Of a stretch of 52,859 nt of DNA, positions 6,987 through 21,900 are shown piece by piece. A program made the translations under genes and the position numbers. The notes beneath the pieces were generated by a model. It saw nothing but the letters and a program-made list of their open reading frames with translations, was not told where the DNA came from and ran no database searches. Numbering within the stretch: position 1 is the stretch's first letter; each line of letters begins with the position of its first letter. Source of the DNA: an uncultured Clostridia bacterium (GTDB lineage: Bacteria > Bacillota > Clostridia > Christensenellales > UBA1242); NCBI GenBank assembly GCA_944350265.1, contig CALVOG010000009.1:1-52859 (forward strand), given 5' to 3'.

Positions 6987-9900
6987 ATGAAAAAAGTCGC
7001 ACTTTCAATTCTCAGTGTGTTTATGCTTTTGGGAGGAGTGATTCTTTCAGCGTGTGGCGGAGAAAAGCCGACATTGTCTTTATCGACTAACTATGTTGCA
7101 ATCTACACCAACGACGAAGATGCGCCGAACTCAAAGTATGCCAAAATTGAAGTGGCGCTTTCTAACTCCAAAGACGGCATCGGCGTGCAAGTTGAGTCTG
7201 GGAGTGATGTTGTCACATATTCCACTTCGAGCACGAATTCCACTTCTTACACGGTGACGCTCACAGCGATAAAGTCTGGCAGTGCAAAAGTGAAGGTTTA
7301 TGCGCGCGCTGACCAAAGTGTTTATGACTACATAGATGTTGCGGTCAAAACTCTTCCAACCTCCACTTCGATTAAGGACCAAAATGACAGCGATGGCAAA
7401 ACAAGTTTGTTTGTTGTGAAAGGAGGACAAGGCACATCGCTTGCGGTTGATAAATACATATCATTCGAACCAGCGGACGTCAATGTTATGGATGTTGTTT
7501 GGTCGTTTGACCCGAAAGAGGTGGTCACCGAGGCATATCAAGGTGACGCGCTTTCAATGGCAATTATAGACGGAAAACTTTTTGTATATGAAGCCTATGC
7601 TGGCACAATCGGTTCGGTTGTTAAGGTTTATGCGATTGTCAACAATAACGAAGAACTTTCGCAAGAACTAGACTTTCAAGTTATTGAGGATTCGACCATT
7701 AACGATTTTAGAGTTGGCGGACAAACGCTTATGAATGAAAATGAGGAGGTCAAACTCACTCTTGTTAGAAACAATGCTCAAAACAGCGAAGGCTTGGCGC
7801 CATCTGCAATCACTGGCGTGCTTGATGTTGAAACATTTGACGAAGATATGACGCTTTCGCTTGAAGTGACCACAAAAAGTGGGGAAAAGGTTGACGAGCG
7901 GGAATATTTTGCGTTCAGTTACACAAGTTCGTATGACGAGAACATAGACACGCTTAAATTTGTTTTTAATATTGACGCGCTTTACACCGATAGTTCGCTT
8001 GAAAAACTCTTCGGCGAACTTAATGTGGATTTTGTTGTGAGTTACAGCGAATACGCCTACCAAATCAACGCAAACGAGCAGGTTGAGACTGACCTTATTT
8101 TAAACCTCACCTTCGTTCCAACAAGCATTGTTGTTAGAGATGGTGCTGGCAATGATGTGGGCGGAAACAATGTGGACTTATATTCGCAATACTATGGCTC
8201 GCAAGGATATCTAGTATACAGCAACGTATACCCAGACGACGTGCCACTTCAAAACTCTAAATATCGCATTAGAGTGGATATCGGCAACTATGGTGGGAAC
8301 GACGTTGGTGACTTTTTGTCGGTGGTCAACCGAAGCACAGGAACGCCGATTGAATTTAGCAAGGCGTTAGGCTCGAACACCACTTATGTGTCGGACGAAA
8401 TCGAAAACGGCACGCAAATATATCTTAAAAGCGGAAATTTGGGTGGACTAAATTCAATTTCCAATTTCCAAATTCACTTTGAGGCGTGTGGAAACCTAGC
8501 GGTTGCGCGCACCACGCTGACGGCAAACCTATATAACATCAATATGGGCGCGTCGATGAATGTTGAAGAGGTTTTCTTCGACGGCGACGAGATGATAACC
8601 TCGCCAAACTATGACGATGTGAAATACATATCTTCTGCACGCAATGCTTCAGGCGTTGCTGATGATGCGGTTTACTATTTCAAAATAAGCGGAATTTCCT
8701 CCACGCAAGGGCTTTCGGTGGAGATGGTTAATAACCGCAATTTCGCCATCTCAATGGAACAATTCTCTCACTCTGCCGAGATTGGCAACCAGTATGTTAT
8801 TGTGAGGGTGACGGTTGGTTTGAATGATGTGGAGTTTAACGACAGCACCTCCTTCCACTTCACGCATAAGTCAGGGCTTAACTCTAAAAATGTGACCTTG
8901 GAGGCGTTTTGTCCGCTCACTTCAACCGCAATTTTGAACAATTCAAAGGGTTCGAATAATGTTTACGAGGAAAGCACGGAGGGGCAAAACTACTTCCTTT
9001 CAAACGGCAAAATTGAGTCGGTGGGCGCTGTTGACAATAGCCTTTCCTCTCTTCTTGTTTCGGCTGGTTCGAACGTCAATCTTCTTTTCGACAACAAAAA
9101 CGCCACGCTCGACGTGTCAAACTTCGCAAATGGTTATCAATTAGCCTTTTTGGAGGAAGGTAATGTTGAATTAGAAGGGTTGGAATTTAATGACCTCTCA
9201 ACCAGCAACCTTGTGGAAATATATAACGCAAACAGCAATTCTTTTTCAACAGGAGCAAGCAACAACTTTGCGTTCTTAAACGGCAGGCTTTATGTGGAAA
9301 ATGCCGAGTTTGTGACATACATTATGGTGCAATTTTTCGGCTTTGACAACGACCATAACGAAGTGACGCTTGTCAGGTTCTTTAGGCTGGAGGGCTTTTA
9401 TCCAGTGACGTCGCTTAGAAGCAACAACTCGAATGTTGAACTTATTTCAAGCGAGAGTTTGTCGGGCGAAGATGAGGAACTTTCCACGCTTTCAGTTAGG
9501 CTCACTCTTAGAAGCGACGATAACCCAGCAACATATGCCGATTTGTCGCACTTTAAGGTGATTTTGGGCAGTGGAACAAGTTATGTTGTGAATGATGACG
9601 CCGAGCAAAGTGGCACTCTCAGGGCGAACGATTTTGAGAATATGATTTCGCTCGATAAAATTTCATACATCTATAACGACTACCTCATTTTAACCAATTT
9701 TAGGGTGGTGAATAACGAACTTAGATTTGATATCACCGCCGAAAGCACGAAGTTTCAAAGTTTTGTCAACGAGATTGTTCAAATTAGGTATCAATTCAAA
9801 AACACCACCTTGCCAGAGCTTATAGATGTTCGAATTGAACAGGTGGATAGGGTGGAGAGCGTTAAGTGGATGAACGGCGATGACGACTCACAAATTTACC

Positions 9901-12900
9901 TAAATGTGGCTTCCGACGACCATAATGACCAAGTTTACACCATCACCACCTCGGTTGGACCAAGCACCGCTTATAATAAAGAACTTGCTTATTACTATCA
10001 TCCGCTTGATAAGCGCCAAGATGTCATTCGAATCACCACATCGTCGATTGGGCAGACTTTCACCCTTTCGGTGCGCGAAAATGGCAGAGGCGGTTGGGGC
10101 TACCTCTATCTTTTGCCAGCGGATATGATTAAATACGAGGGTGGCGTGCAAAGCGCTTTAACCTACACACTTGTTGACGGCGAATATGTTGCTGAGTATC
10201 TTCCACTTGCTGATATTAACAGTTGGTATCAGGATGTTATTAACGGCACAAATGGATATTTAGACTACTTTGTTAATGTTGATGATGAAAAGGTATATTA
10301 TAAGGATATTATTATTCAAATAAGTATCACGGTTGCGGACGGCAAGAGCGAAGAAACGGCAATTCGAATTTACTCCGCGGAGGACTTTGAGAAGGTTATT
10401 GAAAACCCAGACCTATACTATCGCATTATGAACGATATCACCCTAGAGAACTGGCAAGAAATTAGCGACTTTAAGGGTATGATTTTTGGAAACACTGGCA
10501 ATGAAACCATTAAAATTAGCGGAAACAGTTTCGTAAATAACCTTTCGGGTGTTATAAAAGACCTTAACTTCCAAGGCGATGTTGATGGCGGTGCTTTTGT
10601 TGCAAAAATGGTGGGAGGAGAGAATGTCAATATCGACTCCTACACGCGTCCAACAATCGACAATGTGACGGTTGATGTGCAGTTTGTGGACGGAAAATAC
10701 GCGCCAAGCACTCTTACTGGCGAAGTGTCGTATTCTGGGCAGAACTATTCGGGCATTATAACCGCCGTCAACGCTGGGCAAATTTTGAACTCGAAGGTTT
10801 TGGGCGTTACAATTAACTCCGAGAACGCTGACTATCTCGGCGGAATTGCGGGGTATAGTTTTGGGCTTATCGACGGCGCGTCGGTTGAATTTTATAACTT
10901 CGTTGACGGACCAAACAAATTCACTTCAGGCGGATATGCTGGCGGAATTGTTGGCTACTTCGGCGCAAGCGGTTCAAGTGCAACGATAAGAAATTCCTAT
11001 GTTTACGCCTTCAATTTGGACTATGACACCACGGTGAGTGTGACGGATACGAATAAGGTCAATTACAACCTAGTTATCAGCGCTCAAAACGTCAGTGCGA
11101 TTGCGGGATATGTCAATCGAAATGATGTGGGCGTCACCTCAAGAAATGTTATTGAAACCTCATTTGCTTTCCTTGGTAATTTGGATGAACTTTGCCCTGA
11201 CAATGCCAATGTGAGCATTCTAAATTCGTATATCACCTATTATCAAGTTTCGGGCGATATGCTTTATCCGCACTTTGCGTTCTATAACGAAAACGGTGGG
11301 CGAGGCGATTTGGATTACAGCGGGCTTGCCTCCACGGATAGTTGGTCGCTTCAAGGCACGGTTTGGGAAATTGAAAATATTGAAGAGGAGTTTAACTTCG
11401 GCTTCCCTTACCTTAAAAACGTGAAGAAAACTCCAACCGTCTCGGTGGAACAAACCATTCAAACGGTGAAGGGTAAGAGTTTGCAAGTTTCGGGCGGAGA
11501 AAGCGGAATACTTTATCACTATTCGGTTAAGGAACTCAATCTCTCAGGCTTAGAAAGCGGTGAACTCAATGCGAAAAACATAATTTCATTGAGTGAACTT
11601 TTTGGCGTTTCGAATTTGGAGGCGGAAAGTTTGCTGATATCGGTGGATGATTATAGGTATGCCTCCTTTTCGAACATTTCGCTCTCAACAAACAGGGTGA
11701 CGGGGTCGTCAAATGGCGATTTTGCCACCGTCACACTCACACTGACAAGCCGAACCGATTTCAGCGTCAGCAAGAATTTTGAGGTGATGATTTTGAGTGC
11801 TATCCCAACCTTCACCACCGCCTTTAATGGCACCGAGATTAGAAACAACCAAATCATCAACATTCAAACAGGCACGGCGAATATGAAATCGGTGGAAATA
11901 CTGTTAGATAATTCTATCTATCTTCACGGCAACAAATTCACTCTAAACACCGATAACTACGAATACTATAACGAATTTTTAAATAATCAAAACGAGGCGG
12001 GTGAGGAGTATTTCTCATATAGTATCAATGGCAACCATATGATGCTCGAGGCAGAAAGGGCGAGTGGGGCGGAATATGTTTCAGCGTCGATTTCGCTGGG
12101 CGTTAAGAACCTCACTTCACAAGAGTTTACAGACTATCAAAATGCCATTAAAGAAAATCACACGCGCACAATTTCGCTTTCCGCTTATGACGGCGCAAAT
12201 TCGCTTATCGTTGACACAACTTCGTTGAGCATGAAACCGCTTGAGGCGCAATCCTTCTCGGCGAGCCTTAACTCTGATAGTTTAAATGACAAAATAAACC
12301 TTCAATTTGTTTACGAAGGTGAGGTTTTTGACGTTGAATACACCGACGGCGTCAACGGCTCGGTTGTAATTTGTGAAAACCTCAAAATCGATGTCAGCGT
12401 GATAGACAATGGCAATCTTAACTACACCGTTCTTCTCAGCGTGAATAAAGATTACAGGCACAAGGTGGATGCTGACTATAACCTTGAGGTTTACGTTCGC
12501 CCTGAAAGTCAAAAAACGAACGACAACTTCCTTAAAATCGTTAAACTTTTGGTGCAAAAACAAACGATTGAAGAGGTTTATATCGCAAATTATATGGTCA
12601 CTGGAAAACAGTTTAGGGTGTCAACTTGGTATTATAATAAGGCTGACCGCTTGACTTCAACAATAATGCCAGGCACTGAGACCATTGTTGCTGTGGAGGT
12701 CAATCCAAACTTTGCGCATATGACGCACTTTAAGTTGACCTACACGCTTTCAAACACCCAAACCGGCACAATAAGTTTGTCGAGGCTTTACTATAATTCG
12801 AACTATGGCTACTATGTCAACTCGCAAACCACCGAAACATTAAATGGCACCACCGAGCGTGGGCTTATCGTTCATCCAACGGATACCGACCTTAGAACAG

Positions 12901-15900
12901 GCACTTACTACTTCCGTCTTTACGTGTCTTCAAGTTTCACGGCAAATTCCACAATAACTCTCAATTTCACCTTCTATGACGGCGAAGAAGTGCTTAAAAC
13001 CGAAACAAACACCTATTCCATTAACTATGTGCAGGAGGCGGTGGTGCGCGTTAACGGCGAAGCGACGACCATTCTTGCCAAGGGCGACACGGCAGAGGTT
13101 GAGGTTGATGTAAATGCCGACCAAACGCTTGAGAGAATTTACCTCTTAGGGCACGGCAATGCCATAACTCTCACCGACAGCGAGATTATCGACAACGGCT
13201 CTTACTTAACTTATCGCGCTTACATTAACACAAGTGTCCTTTCAAATCTTGCAACAGGTGCAGAAACAGGCGCGTTCACCGTTGAAGCGTCGGTGGTTGG
13301 TTATGTGAACGGTAAGGCGACGTATAAGTATAGTTACGCCACGGTATATCTTGTTGATTTCACCGTGGAAACCGACAATGTTTCCATAAAATCAAGCGAA
13401 GCCACAAGAAACTATAACGGAGCAGTGCGTGACGCCTTCGTGTCATATATCAACGCAACAGGCGAACTTAGTTTTGACTATAACATTTTGCCAGAAGAGT
13501 ATAACTATAACTCAGCAAATGTGGAAGAGGCAAACAAGGTGAGTGAACTTATCTCTAAGCGCAACAAATTTTTGAGCGACGGCTATTATGAGGATAAGAA
13601 TAATAATTATTATATCAATTATAGTTATAACGCTCAAACAGGCACCCATTCCAAACTCTCATTAAGAGATAGGCTTTACTATGTTGGCAGTGACGGCTCC
13701 GAAACGCCAATCTATAACAGCCAGCAAGGGCGCTTTATCACAAATTCCACCTTTGAATTTTCGGGTGGCGAGGGCGGAAACTCGATAAAAGTTAAAGGCT
13801 TGCAATCGGGCATCGTTCATTTGAGGCTGAAAAACACGATGGTTATCGCAGGACGAACGATAAATTGGAAGGATTATGACTTTGTTGTTGCCATTGAAGT
13901 TTGGACGGACGAGGAAACGCCAATTCCAATCTATAACGCCGAAGAATTTTTGAAATACGCAAGCGGAAATGCCGACGACGACGGCAATGTGAGCGCGGGT
14001 GACTATATCCTTATGAACGACATTGTGCTTTCAAACTACACGCCAATTTCCACCGAGTTCTTCAATAGTTTGGACGGCAACGGCTTCACAATTTTCTTAA
14101 ATTCCTTTAATATGTCAACCGCTTCAACCGAGATTAACCTTGCGCTGTTTAGCGAAGTCACATCAAATTCCACCATTAAAAATGTGCGCGTGAATATCTA
14201 TAACGGCGGGCAGATTAAACTTAACATAAACAACTTTGACCGCATTAATATCGCAGGTTTCACGCTTGCAAATAACGGCATAATCTATAACTGCGATGTG
14301 GTGGCATACTACGATGTTAACAAATCGCTTTCCTCGCTTTCGGGCGCAACTGGGCTTGTTGTCACCTTCGTTAAGGGCAGTGGCGGGCAAGCCGTCAACC
14401 TCACAAGTGGCGACATTTCGCCAGATAACATCAACATCGCTGGCTTTGTGCTTGAAAACAACAACATCATCACAAATTCGCGCGTGGGCGGAGAAACCTA
14501 TGGCGTTATCAAAGAGGAGTTTAGTGAGAGGTATTATGACGAAATCGACCTTCCAATCTTCACCGTTGAAGGGCAAGGGTATGTTTCCGGCTTTGCTGGC
14601 GAAAACACCGGCACAATCTCCGCTTCCTTTGTGAGCAACGCGCAGATTAACAACAAAATGCGCACCACGCTTTCGGCAACGGCGGGCTTTGTTAGAAGAA
14701 ATTCTGGCAACATCAACACCTCTTATGTGAAAGGAAATTATATTCCATCACCAGAGGACGGCATCTATTATTACGCAGGTTCCACCATCACGGCAACAGG
14801 AAAAGTGGGCGGATTTGTTTACAGCAACAGCGGAACGGTGAAAAATTCCTATGTTAATTTTGCCATTGAAACAACCGAAACAAGAAGTTACTTGTCGGCA
14901 GGGTTTGTTTATGAGAACGATTCAAACGGCGCAGTTTCATTGTGCTTCTCGCAAGTGAAAATGGCAGACACCAATGTCACATACATCAATAATATGAGTT
15001 TCTCGGGCACCAACGAGAGAAACGAAAGTTTGAACCAAGGCGACATTTCCTATTGCTATTACTACTGCGACGAGCGCAACATAGACATACAAAACAAATA
15101 TGATGTGGGCGCATATGCCATAACGAGAGTGAACGCTGAGGATGTGTTCTATCATTTCAGTTTCTCGTCCGAAGAGGGTGCGCTTGACGGCATTTGGACG
15201 ATGAACAAGGTGACGGGCATAACGCTTGCAAGCGCCGACCATATCGCATTCTCAAATAGATATATCGTCTATGACGAAAATAACGAGGAGGAATATTCGC
15301 TCTTCTATAGCACACTTAGAGATTACACCACAAAAGTTCAAATCGACCTCTCTTATGGCTCATTAAGAAATCCAATCATCATTAAGAACGCTGAGGATTT
15401 CGCAAAGGCAACAGGAAAGGCAACAGAGGTTGAGGTTTCGTCCTATAAAAAATACTATAACGATAATGAGGTGTTTGGGCATTACCGCTTTGTCAGCGAC
15501 ATCAACTTTGATATGATTGACCAAAACCTTGATGACAACAATGATATCAAACTCACAACAACCTCAAAAGATTTTTCGGGCATACTCGACGGCAACGGCT
15601 TCACCATTCAAAATATGATTTTGGAAAGTTTGGAAAGTGCCGAAAACTATGGGCTTTTTGCTCGAATTGACGAAGGCTCGGTGGTAAATCTTGGGCTTGA
15701 AGTTGCCTCCGTTCACAACGGTAACGCCAACATTGTTGGCACTCTTGCTGGCACTGTAATTGACTCGCGTCTTGTGGGAATTACGCTTAGCCTTGCTGAC
15801 TCGAAAGACGACGAGGACGCCCTCGTTGCCATCTCTATTCACGGCAATAACATTGTTGGCGGACTTGCTGGCGCTGTGTTTGGCGATTCGAAGATTAGCG

Positions 15901-18900
15901 ATGTGACAATAAGCGACATTGACGTTGCGGCGAACTACTATGACGTGACAAAACGGGTTGTTTTCCAAGGATTTGGTGGGGATGGCAGTGTTATAACGCC
16001 AAACGAAAACACAGGCGAAACCCTGCGAGGTATCATCGAACTTGGCGGGTCGATTTCGTCAAGCGTTTCGTCGCTCTCCTATGCTGGCGGACTTGCTGGA
16101 TATGTGGATATCTATGCTTACGTCGGCGAGGAGCCAAAAACCTATAAAGGCTCGGTGGATTACGATGACTATGACATTTCCACAATAAGAATTCTTAACT
16201 CCATTAATATCTACGGCGAGGTTGCTGGCGGAATGGTGGGCTACCTCAGTGAAACCACGGTCGGCTATGATATGGGCATAGAGTTAAACGCTGATATGGG
16301 GCTTTCAAATCCTTCCTATATCACCGCGAAAAACCTCTATGCGGGCGGTATTGCTGGTGAAAGTTACGGCGGAATATTTGCCTCCTATGCCGAATATACG
16401 CGCGAGTTACAAGATAGCATTGAAGAGAACGAATACGCTTACTATAACGGCACCGAAACGGTTGAGCGCGGGCAAACAAGCATCTTCTCGTATACTGCTG
16501 AAGAAAACACCGCTTCCATCAACAGGCACAATGACCCATACTTTGTTGGCGGGCTTGTGGGCTTTGCGGGCGGTGGATATATCTCCACATCGTATAACCG
16601 CCTAAATGTTGTTTCCAACGTTTCTTCGCGGGCGGAAAATAATGTTTATTTTGGCGGAATTGTGGGCGCAGTGAGTGCGGACTTCTATTATTCCTCTTTG
16701 GTTATGCAGGCGCGCAGTCAAGTTTCCTATTTCTTAAATGAAACATATTTCAGTGGCGTTTTAAATGTCAGCGAAACGTCTTCGGCGAAAGCGGGAGGTG
16801 CCATTGGGTTTATTTCGGCGGACAGCATTGTTGGACTTAAAAACGTCAACACAATGCCGTATTACGAAAATGACGCCAGCAACAAGGGAAAACTTTACGG
16901 GCTTATCGGCGGTTTCGAAACCGTCAAAACCGACCAGTCCACCACAATAATGTTCCCAACTCACCTATACTTACTCGACAACCTCAATGGGCATTACGAC
17001 GTTATCACAAGTGGCGTTGTGGAAGGCGGTGAATCTCCAACCACAAGTATTGCCGTTTCGGCGCTATATCTTGCAGAAAACCACGATATCGAGGCGAACC
17101 CGTCCACGCGATATAACTATATCTACGGCTTCACCGACTCGCTTATCAATAACTATGTTGAAGATAAAGTGTCCTCAAATATTGGAAGCGACAGAATTAT
17201 GCAAGTTGAGTGGATAAAAGACCTGTCAACTATGGAAGTTGCTTACACCAAAATGAATCAATACTTCTTGCGTAACGATTGGGACCCAAATTATTGGGAA
17301 CACGAGGCGAACACGCTTTATCCGCGCATTGTGCTGACGCCACGCACGAACGTCATCTTCCTAGATGCGTATGAGGAGAGCATTCGTCAAGTGCTTTCGG
17401 CGATTGCAACCAACTCTTCTCTCACCGTTGTTGTGCGCGGTATGAGAGAACCAGATAATCCAAGCGCGGGATACAGCGACGTTGACCTCACGGGCGTATA
17501 CAAGGACGGCACGGCAAAGGTGACAAACGGCGCCGTCAACTTCTCGGGAAGGTTTGTTTCCTATGAGGAATATATGAAATCGAACGACGCGGGCGTTATC
17601 GAAAGTTGGGACTATGTTGTCACCGACGGAGGCTATGTTGTTGGCGGTGTTGTTGGCGATAACGCGGGCTTAATCCTCGACAAACCTCTCTTTGAAAATG
17701 TCGACTACGGCTTTGTGATGAGCGGGCTTAACCTTTACTATAAAAACACGGGCAGTATCTCACAAGATGCGGGCTACACTTCGCTTCTCGTCTCTCGCAC
17801 GGCAACCAACGGAACCTTCTCTAACCTCGACATCCATATCGACAGTTCGCTTATCTTGCAAGCGGACACCTATGGTATGGCGGGACTTTTGACGGCGGAA
17901 TCGGTTTCGTCCGACTTTATGAACATAAACATCATCTTTATGCGCGAAGGGGGAGTTACGGCAAACCACGCTGACATCACCTTCAAAGATTCAAGCGCGC
18001 AAAACCTCACTGGTGGCACGCAGTATTTTGGCATACTTGCGGGCAGAATGGTGCAAAATTCGGTGTATAAAGCGATGACAATTTCCAACATCAACTTTGT
18101 TGCCGAAGAGAAGTATAACATAAGGAATAATTCTGGTGGAGAAATCCAAGATAGCACCATAAACATCAACTTTGTGCGAGAAAATTCAAATGCTTACACC
18201 CTTTACTTCGGGCTATTGGCGGGCGAAAGCGACATTGCGCAAAGGGCGAACATTTCCACGTTTAAGATGACTTCACTTAACCGTTATTTGGAAAATGAAT
18301 ACACCATTAACATCGATTTGGATGAAAACGGCAACAGCCAGACGGCGCTCACTGAGGCATATATTGGTTCTTACTTTGGCAAGGCAAAATTCACTTATAT
18401 TGAGGGCGTTTTAAGCGACGAAGGCTATCCTCTTAACAATATCAACCTAACGCAAGGGCTGGATGTTGTTGATGAGTATCTAGGGCTTGGCTTTGGCGTG
18501 GTTTCTGGCAATGGCACGATGTCAGTCAGCACAAATGTGCAAACAGATGTTGCCTTCACTGTGCGTGGTAATTTAAAACAAGAAGGTAGCGTTCTAGGTA
18601 ATGCGAATATTGGCGGACTTATCGGGCAGGCGGAAGTGAATGAGATTATAATTGATGACGAAGTTGACAGCGAAGTTAAAATTACAATTCCAAACAACAT
18701 CTCAAGCGGAAGCAACCTGAATGTCGGCTCGTTTATTGGAAGTTTGACAGGTTCATTTAAAGCGGACGCCTTTAATTCTCTAAACACATTTGAGGTTATA
18801 GAGGAGTCAACTTCATTTAACGTGCGCGAGTTAAACTATGGCTTTATTGGGCTTCTTACTGGCCACGGCTCGGTTACTGTTGAAGAACAAGAAAACAGCG

Positions 18901-21900
18901 ATCAAGTTATGCGCTCGCAAGATAAGGTGACAGTCATTAACGCCTCCAAGGATACCGACGTCAACATCGGCGGTTTGATTGGAAAGGTGAGTGTTAACAC
19001 AAATAATGAAACAAATGCTGTCAGTGCCAATGTGATATCAATCGAGTCATATGTGAATATGAGCACATATACTCTTAAGAACAACAAGAGATTCGTGTTT
19101 GGCGGTGTTATCGGCAATTCTGGCAGTGCTCTGTTAAGCATTAAAAAATCGGGCTTTGGCGGACAGGTTAAAGTTGAGGAAGCGGATGACGACACCGAGG
19201 TCACTGTGGGCGGTGTTATCGGCAGTTTGGGCAACCTTGGAGGAGAATCCATAATCACAAATGGCGTTTCGTTTGGCGACGTGCTTGTGGGCTACAAAAA
19301 CGATAGTGATGCACTTAATGTTTACAATTTTGGCGGTATGGTTGGTTACTATCAAGCGAATGAGGAAGAAACCGAACCTCGCCTTAAGATTGAGCATTCC
19401 TATTCGCTTATGACCTCCTTCAACACGCGCATACGAAGAAATGAGGACTATAACGCTGGTGCGATTGTGGGCTATGGAAGCGGAAAAGTTGAATTTACAG
19501 ACAACTATTATTCGGCAAATGTCACATTTGTTTTGCAAACCGAGGAAGGCAACAGCGACACCTACTATATCGGCGAGGGTGGAAAAAATCCGGGCTATTA
19601 TGGCTATTATGTCGCTCTCGACGTTCCACAGGCAAGCGTGGATATTGTGGGCGAGATTTTGAGGTATGCACGAAAAGTTGTCAGCGACGCGAATGGCAAC
19701 ATAGTCGAAGGCACAAAACTCAATCCAATTCGCCTTGACGCTCAAAGTTTAAGCGAAAAAAGTGCCGAATTGAATAACAAAGGTGACAGCCTTAATTGGT
19801 TCTATATCGACGGCGCGCTTGGAGGCGGAGACGACTACGTCACGGAAAGAATAGCGAACCTCAACAACGCGGTTATCGTCGGCAACGGGCAGACCGTGAA
19901 CTTTAAATCAAACGAAGAAAGCACCAAAGTTGGTGAGAATATTGAGGATAACTTTGGTTTCGTGGAAAATATGTCAACCGAGTTAGATTCGTTCTCGGCA
20001 ATCTCTGGGCTTATCGTCAATAACACGGTCAGCGTGGTTGCGGGTGATAATGCGGTTGGCGGAATTGTTGGCGCAACTGGCGCTAATGGAACGGCGATGT
20101 TCTATGCTGTTGGCGCAACTGGCACAATAACCGTTGGCGAAGATGGCAATCCAACGGTCAGCGGAATTGCTGGACTTATTGCTGGTGAAGGGCTTATCAA
20201 CAACGCTTACTTCGACGGCGACATCTACTATTCAGCAGGCGCGAGTGGCAATGTGAACGGAATTGCTTATGCGAGCAGAAAACTTAGTGTTTATAACACC
20301 TTCTCGGCAGGTGCAGTGCAAACTTTGTCAGGGGTTAATGACCTTTCTCTTTTCACAAACGCGGGCTCCAATGACAATGTTTTGATAAAAGATTGCTACA
20401 CCATTATGCAACATATAAGCCTTGGCAATTTTGGTGCGGGCATAACAAATACAGATAGTGTGAAAAATTATACCGGCACAACAGAGGGTGAATGGTTTAT
20501 AGACGGCAGTGGCGAAAAGTTTGAAACGCACTCAGTCGGCTACGGCGGAAAGGAGTTCTATAAATATTCCTTCAAGGTGGATAGGGAAGAGGATACGCCG
20601 GACCCTGACAGTGGATATGTTGACGATGACCCTAACACTTTGGACCCTTGGTTCTACTCGCCATATAATAACTATGGCTATGCAACCACCGCTTTCGGCT
20701 TTTTGAGAAACATCACAGTTTATCACCGCGACGCAATATTAACTGGCACGGGCGGAACAACAGGCGATGAAACTGCTGACGCAGGCAACACTGGCGAAAC
20801 CACGGTAAACTATAACTACAGGCAGTATTCGATTGACGAAGTTATTGCCATCGACGAATCGGCGGACTACTTCTACCCAATCCTCAACTCATATATGTTC
20901 GACGAGATGATGGAATTATCGAGGCGCGATGATGACGAGATTAAAGAATGCGACAGACAATATATGCTTCGCTATACTATTTCCGCGAGCGGAATTAATA
21001 GAGGTGACAATTTCGATAGAGTAAGAGATGGCAAGCAGTTCACGCTTGACGGGCGCAATAACACACTTTCTTTTGCGGGTAAAACGGCGGGCCCAGTGTT
21101 TAACACCATTTACGGCAACCTTGAAAACCTTAAGTTTGTGGATGTTAATGTGAAAATGGATAAGTCGGGCTATACAATTTCTCAATCGGGACAAGAAAAC
21201 ACTTCAGACGAAATGGAAGTTTTCGGCACGCTTGCATACGTTTCCTATGGCGCAACAATCAAAAATGTTTCAATGCAAGGCTCAATTAAAAGCGATTCGT
21301 CCTATCAAATCGTTGGCGGTGTTGTGGGCATTGCGGTTGACTCCACGCTCTTTGCAGTTGAAAGCGTTGTGGACTTTAACCTAACACAAGAGCAAAACAG
21401 CATTGTTGGTGGCGTGGTTGGCTATGCGTTTGGTACCGGCAAAATATCCTACTGCTCCAACGCCGGCAACATCGAGGTCGAGGACAGTTTTGCAAGAGGG
21501 ACTGGGAACGAGGCTCCTAGCCCTATTGATTATATTGAAGGAGGAAACCGATTGATATCTCTTTCCAAAGCAGGTGAGAATGGGTTGCAAAGTGGAGATT
21601 ATGTTCAAATTCGTGTAAATCTTGCTTACAATGGAAATATGGATGTCAATGGAAATGTGAATGTAGGAAGCCAAAATAGACTTAGTCCGTCTTCCATTTT
21701 AGGTGGTGTGGTTGGCTATACCGAAATGCCAATCGACCATTCATTTAACACAGCGTCTATTATCAATGGCTATAAGCAGTTCGAAGCAAGCAATTCTAAC
21801 ACTGATGCACCATATCGAGTTGGACATGTTGTTAGTGGCGGAGTTGCTGGCTATTCAACAAATGTGATTACAAACTCGTTCAATACCGGATATATCGTCT